Below are positions 62,697 through 64,000 of a DNA stretch of 64,000 bases, piece after piece. Under the pieces are notes generated by a model. It saw nothing but the letters and a program-made list of their open reading frames with translations, had not been told where the DNA came from and made no database searches. Location of the stretch: the NCBI GenBank assembly GCA_022775005.1, contig JALFJR010000061.1:1-64000 (forward strand), in the 5' to 3' direction. The position numbers were made by a program, and so were the translations under genes. Origin of the DNA: Parabacteroides sp. GTDB lineage: Bacteria; Bacteroidota; Bacteroidia; Bacteroidales; Tannerellaceae. The number at the start of each line of letters is the position of its first letter. Positions within the stretch are counted from its first letter, which is position 1.

Positions 62697-62721
62697 TGTT
62701 ATTATTTCTTTTTTGCGGTTG

Positions 62722-62780
62722 CAAAATTAGATTATTCAGCAGGCTTTTTGAGTGCCTTATTTAGCATAAAAGGTGCCTTT
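62722..62780 (-). promoter_or_regulatory. Promoter and paired repeat upstream of the GH92 gene
   Basis: On the minus strand TAATTTTG at 62722-62729 is the -7. Direct repeats, GTGCCTTA (62752-62759) and GTGCCTTT (62773-62780) on the plus strand, with similar flanks, lie 21 bp apart upstream. The AraC domain encoded next door belongs to a family that binds such paired sites. Confidence 0.5.
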
Positions 62781-62824
62781 ATTTACCACAGTCAATATAG
62801 TGTACTCTTTTGTTGAATTGAAAA

Positions 62825-64000
62825 TCACGCTGTTGATGAGTCTGTTGCCGCTTTAAGGCGGTAATCACTTGGGGTAAGGTTGAATTTGCGGGCAAATTCT
62901 CGATAGAAATAGGATTTGCTGCTTACTCCCACTTCGAAGATGATTTCTTGCACGCTCATATTGGTGTTTACTAACAGCTGTGCAGCGTAATTAAAGCGAT
63001 AGGCTTTGATGAAATCGCTCGGCGTTGTACCAGTAATCCGCTTGAATCGGCGCGAGAACATGCGACTGCTCATGTGCAGTTCGTTGGCAATCCAATCCGG
63101 CCCGAATCCTTCCTCCTTGATGTGTTGCTTCACCAAGTCATTGACCGATTCGATGAAGGCCTTGTCTTCTTGGTGCAACAATTGACCCTCATTGACTTGG
63201 TATGCACTTTCTGGAGAGTAGAAGTAGTCCTTCATCTCTTGCTGGTTTTGCATGAGGCGATCAACCACCGAATGCAACACTTCGGGTGAGAACGGTTTTG
63301 TCAGATAGGCATTGGCCCCTCGTTGCAATCCTTCCGCCTGTTCTTTCTCTGAAATTTTAGCGGAGACAATAATCAATGGAATATGTTTGGTGAATCGATC
63401 CTCCTTCAACTGATCGATTAGTTCTAAGCCATTGATGCCGGGCATCATCAGGTCGGTGATGATCAGGTTGGGCGTTTGCTTGTGGATCAGCTCCAGCGCC
63501 TCTTCTCCAGTGAAGGCTTGCGCCACCTGATATGCGTCTGAAAGAGCCTGGGTCATTAGCCAGACGATGTCTTTGTGATCATCCACCACTAAGATCAGCG
63601 GTTTGGAGGGATCATGCTTGGCTGGATGATGTCCCTTGGGCACGGCCATCTCATGGCGTTCCAATGACGCTGGATTCGGATCTGTTGTGGATGGGAGAAA
63701 TTTCGACGTTTCTTGGGTAACGGTTAACATCGGCAGGCGGACGATGAACTCCGCATACGCCCCCTCCTCACTTCGTACTTCAATCTGCCCACTCAGAGTC
63801 TGCACCAAACTGTGGCAGATGAACAGCCCCAACCCATGTCGGGCGGTTCCCGATTGCTGCTCACCCTCTAAAGAGCCAATGATGCTGTATCGATTGAACA
63901 GGTTTTTTCGATCGGTTTGTCGTATGCCTTGCCCCGTATTATAGACGCTTAACCATAGGTGTTCGTCTCGTATTTCCACCTTAACTTGCACTTTTCCTCC
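62825..64000 (-). CDS. Hybrid two-component regulator (HTCS-type), 3' part
   Basis: The visible 391 residues run off the right edge with an open frame, so the sensor domain and most of the kinase lie outside. Present are the end of the histidine-kinase ATPase domain (YNTGQGI and GLGLFICHSLV), a receiver domain (LILVVDDHKDIVWL with phospho-acceptor aspartate in IITDLMMPGINGLEL, and KPFSPE), and a C-terminal AraC-type DNA-binding domain (MSSRMFSRRFKRITGTTPSDF and GVSSKSYFYREFARKFNLTP). One-protein two-component systems of this kind control polysaccharide-use genes in Bacteroidales. The adjacent GH92 gene is the likely target. Confidence 0.92.
   Translation of the reverse strand, partial: GGKVQVKVEIRDEHLWLSVYNTGQGIRQTDRKNLFNRYSIIGSLEGEQQSGTARHGLGLFICHSLVQTLSGQIEVRSEEGAYAEFIVRLPMLTVTQETSKFLPSTTDPNPASLERHEMAVPKGHHPAKHDPSKPLILVVDDHKDIVWLMTQALSDAYQVAQAFTGEEALELIHKQTPNLIITDLMMPGINGLELIDQLKEDRFTKHIPLIIVSAKISEKEQAEGLQRGANAYLTKPFSPEVLHSVVDRLMQNQQEMKDYFYSPESAYQVNEGQLLHQEDKAFIESVNDLVKQHIKEEGFGPDWIANELHMSSRMFSRRFKRITGTTPSDFIKAYRFNYAAQLLVNTNMSVQEIIFEVGVSSKSYFYREFARKFNLTPSDYRLKAATDSSTA

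Overview
The window looks like chromosomal DNA of a Bacteroidales species, most likely Tannerellaceae/Parabacteroides. The evidence is the repeated TAnnTTTG -7 promoter element with a TTG/TTTG -33 box, a DUF6383-type surface protein, type III glutamine synthetase, S46 and M49 dipeptidyl-peptidases, GH92, a LytTR regulator with a membrane domain, and a hybrid two-component regulator. Genus level is inference.

Layout. 1-1.6 kb: tRNA-Arg(CCU) and a ROK regulator. 1.8-7.9 kb: a forward operon of ruvB, a MOP-type flippase, a DUF389 membrane protein and a DPP7-type S46 peptidase. 7.9-10.1 kb: glnN. 10.1-11.4 kb: an accessory scar with a candidate small RNA, a 22-23 bp periodic repeat array, an Rpn nuclease remnant and palindromic repeats. 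11.4-13.5 kb: a DUF6383 protein lacking its 5' end. 13.8-16.8 kb: rpsA, a small unknown gene and a HAD phosphatase.

16.8-40.2 kb, minus strand: the outstanding region. Seventeen tightly packed or overlapping genes combine (i) an HdrA-like ferredoxin and a radical SAM enzyme, (ii) a DUF116-polyprenyl-diphosphate synthase fusion, a prenyltransferase-beta-like alpha/alpha barrel and a DxDD class II terpene cyclase, (iii) a NADH-oxidising NuoE-NuoF fusion with a NuoG-like Fe-S protein, a NapH/NosR-like membrane polyferredoxin and a twin-arginine ferredoxin, (iv) five exported or membrane-anchored beta-propellers, and (v) an FtsX-type ABC exporter and a GT4 glycosyltransferase. Both transcription units of this island start from nearly identical promoters, each preceded by paired direct repeats 21 bp apart, so co-regulation is likely. 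I read it as a system that makes an isoprenoid and couples it to electron transfer from NADH to the cell envelope. The individual families are recognisable; the combined function is inference.

40.4-64 kb: mostly housekeeping. rnhB; a fur-purA-yugP-hisS operon; DPP III with an AlkD-like gene; mnmA and prs facing each other across a long palindrome; a LytTR regulator; rnr; a GNAT-parE-coaD-S41 protease-chromate transporter run; a GH92 glycosidase; and the 3' part of a hybrid two-component regulator that leaves the window.
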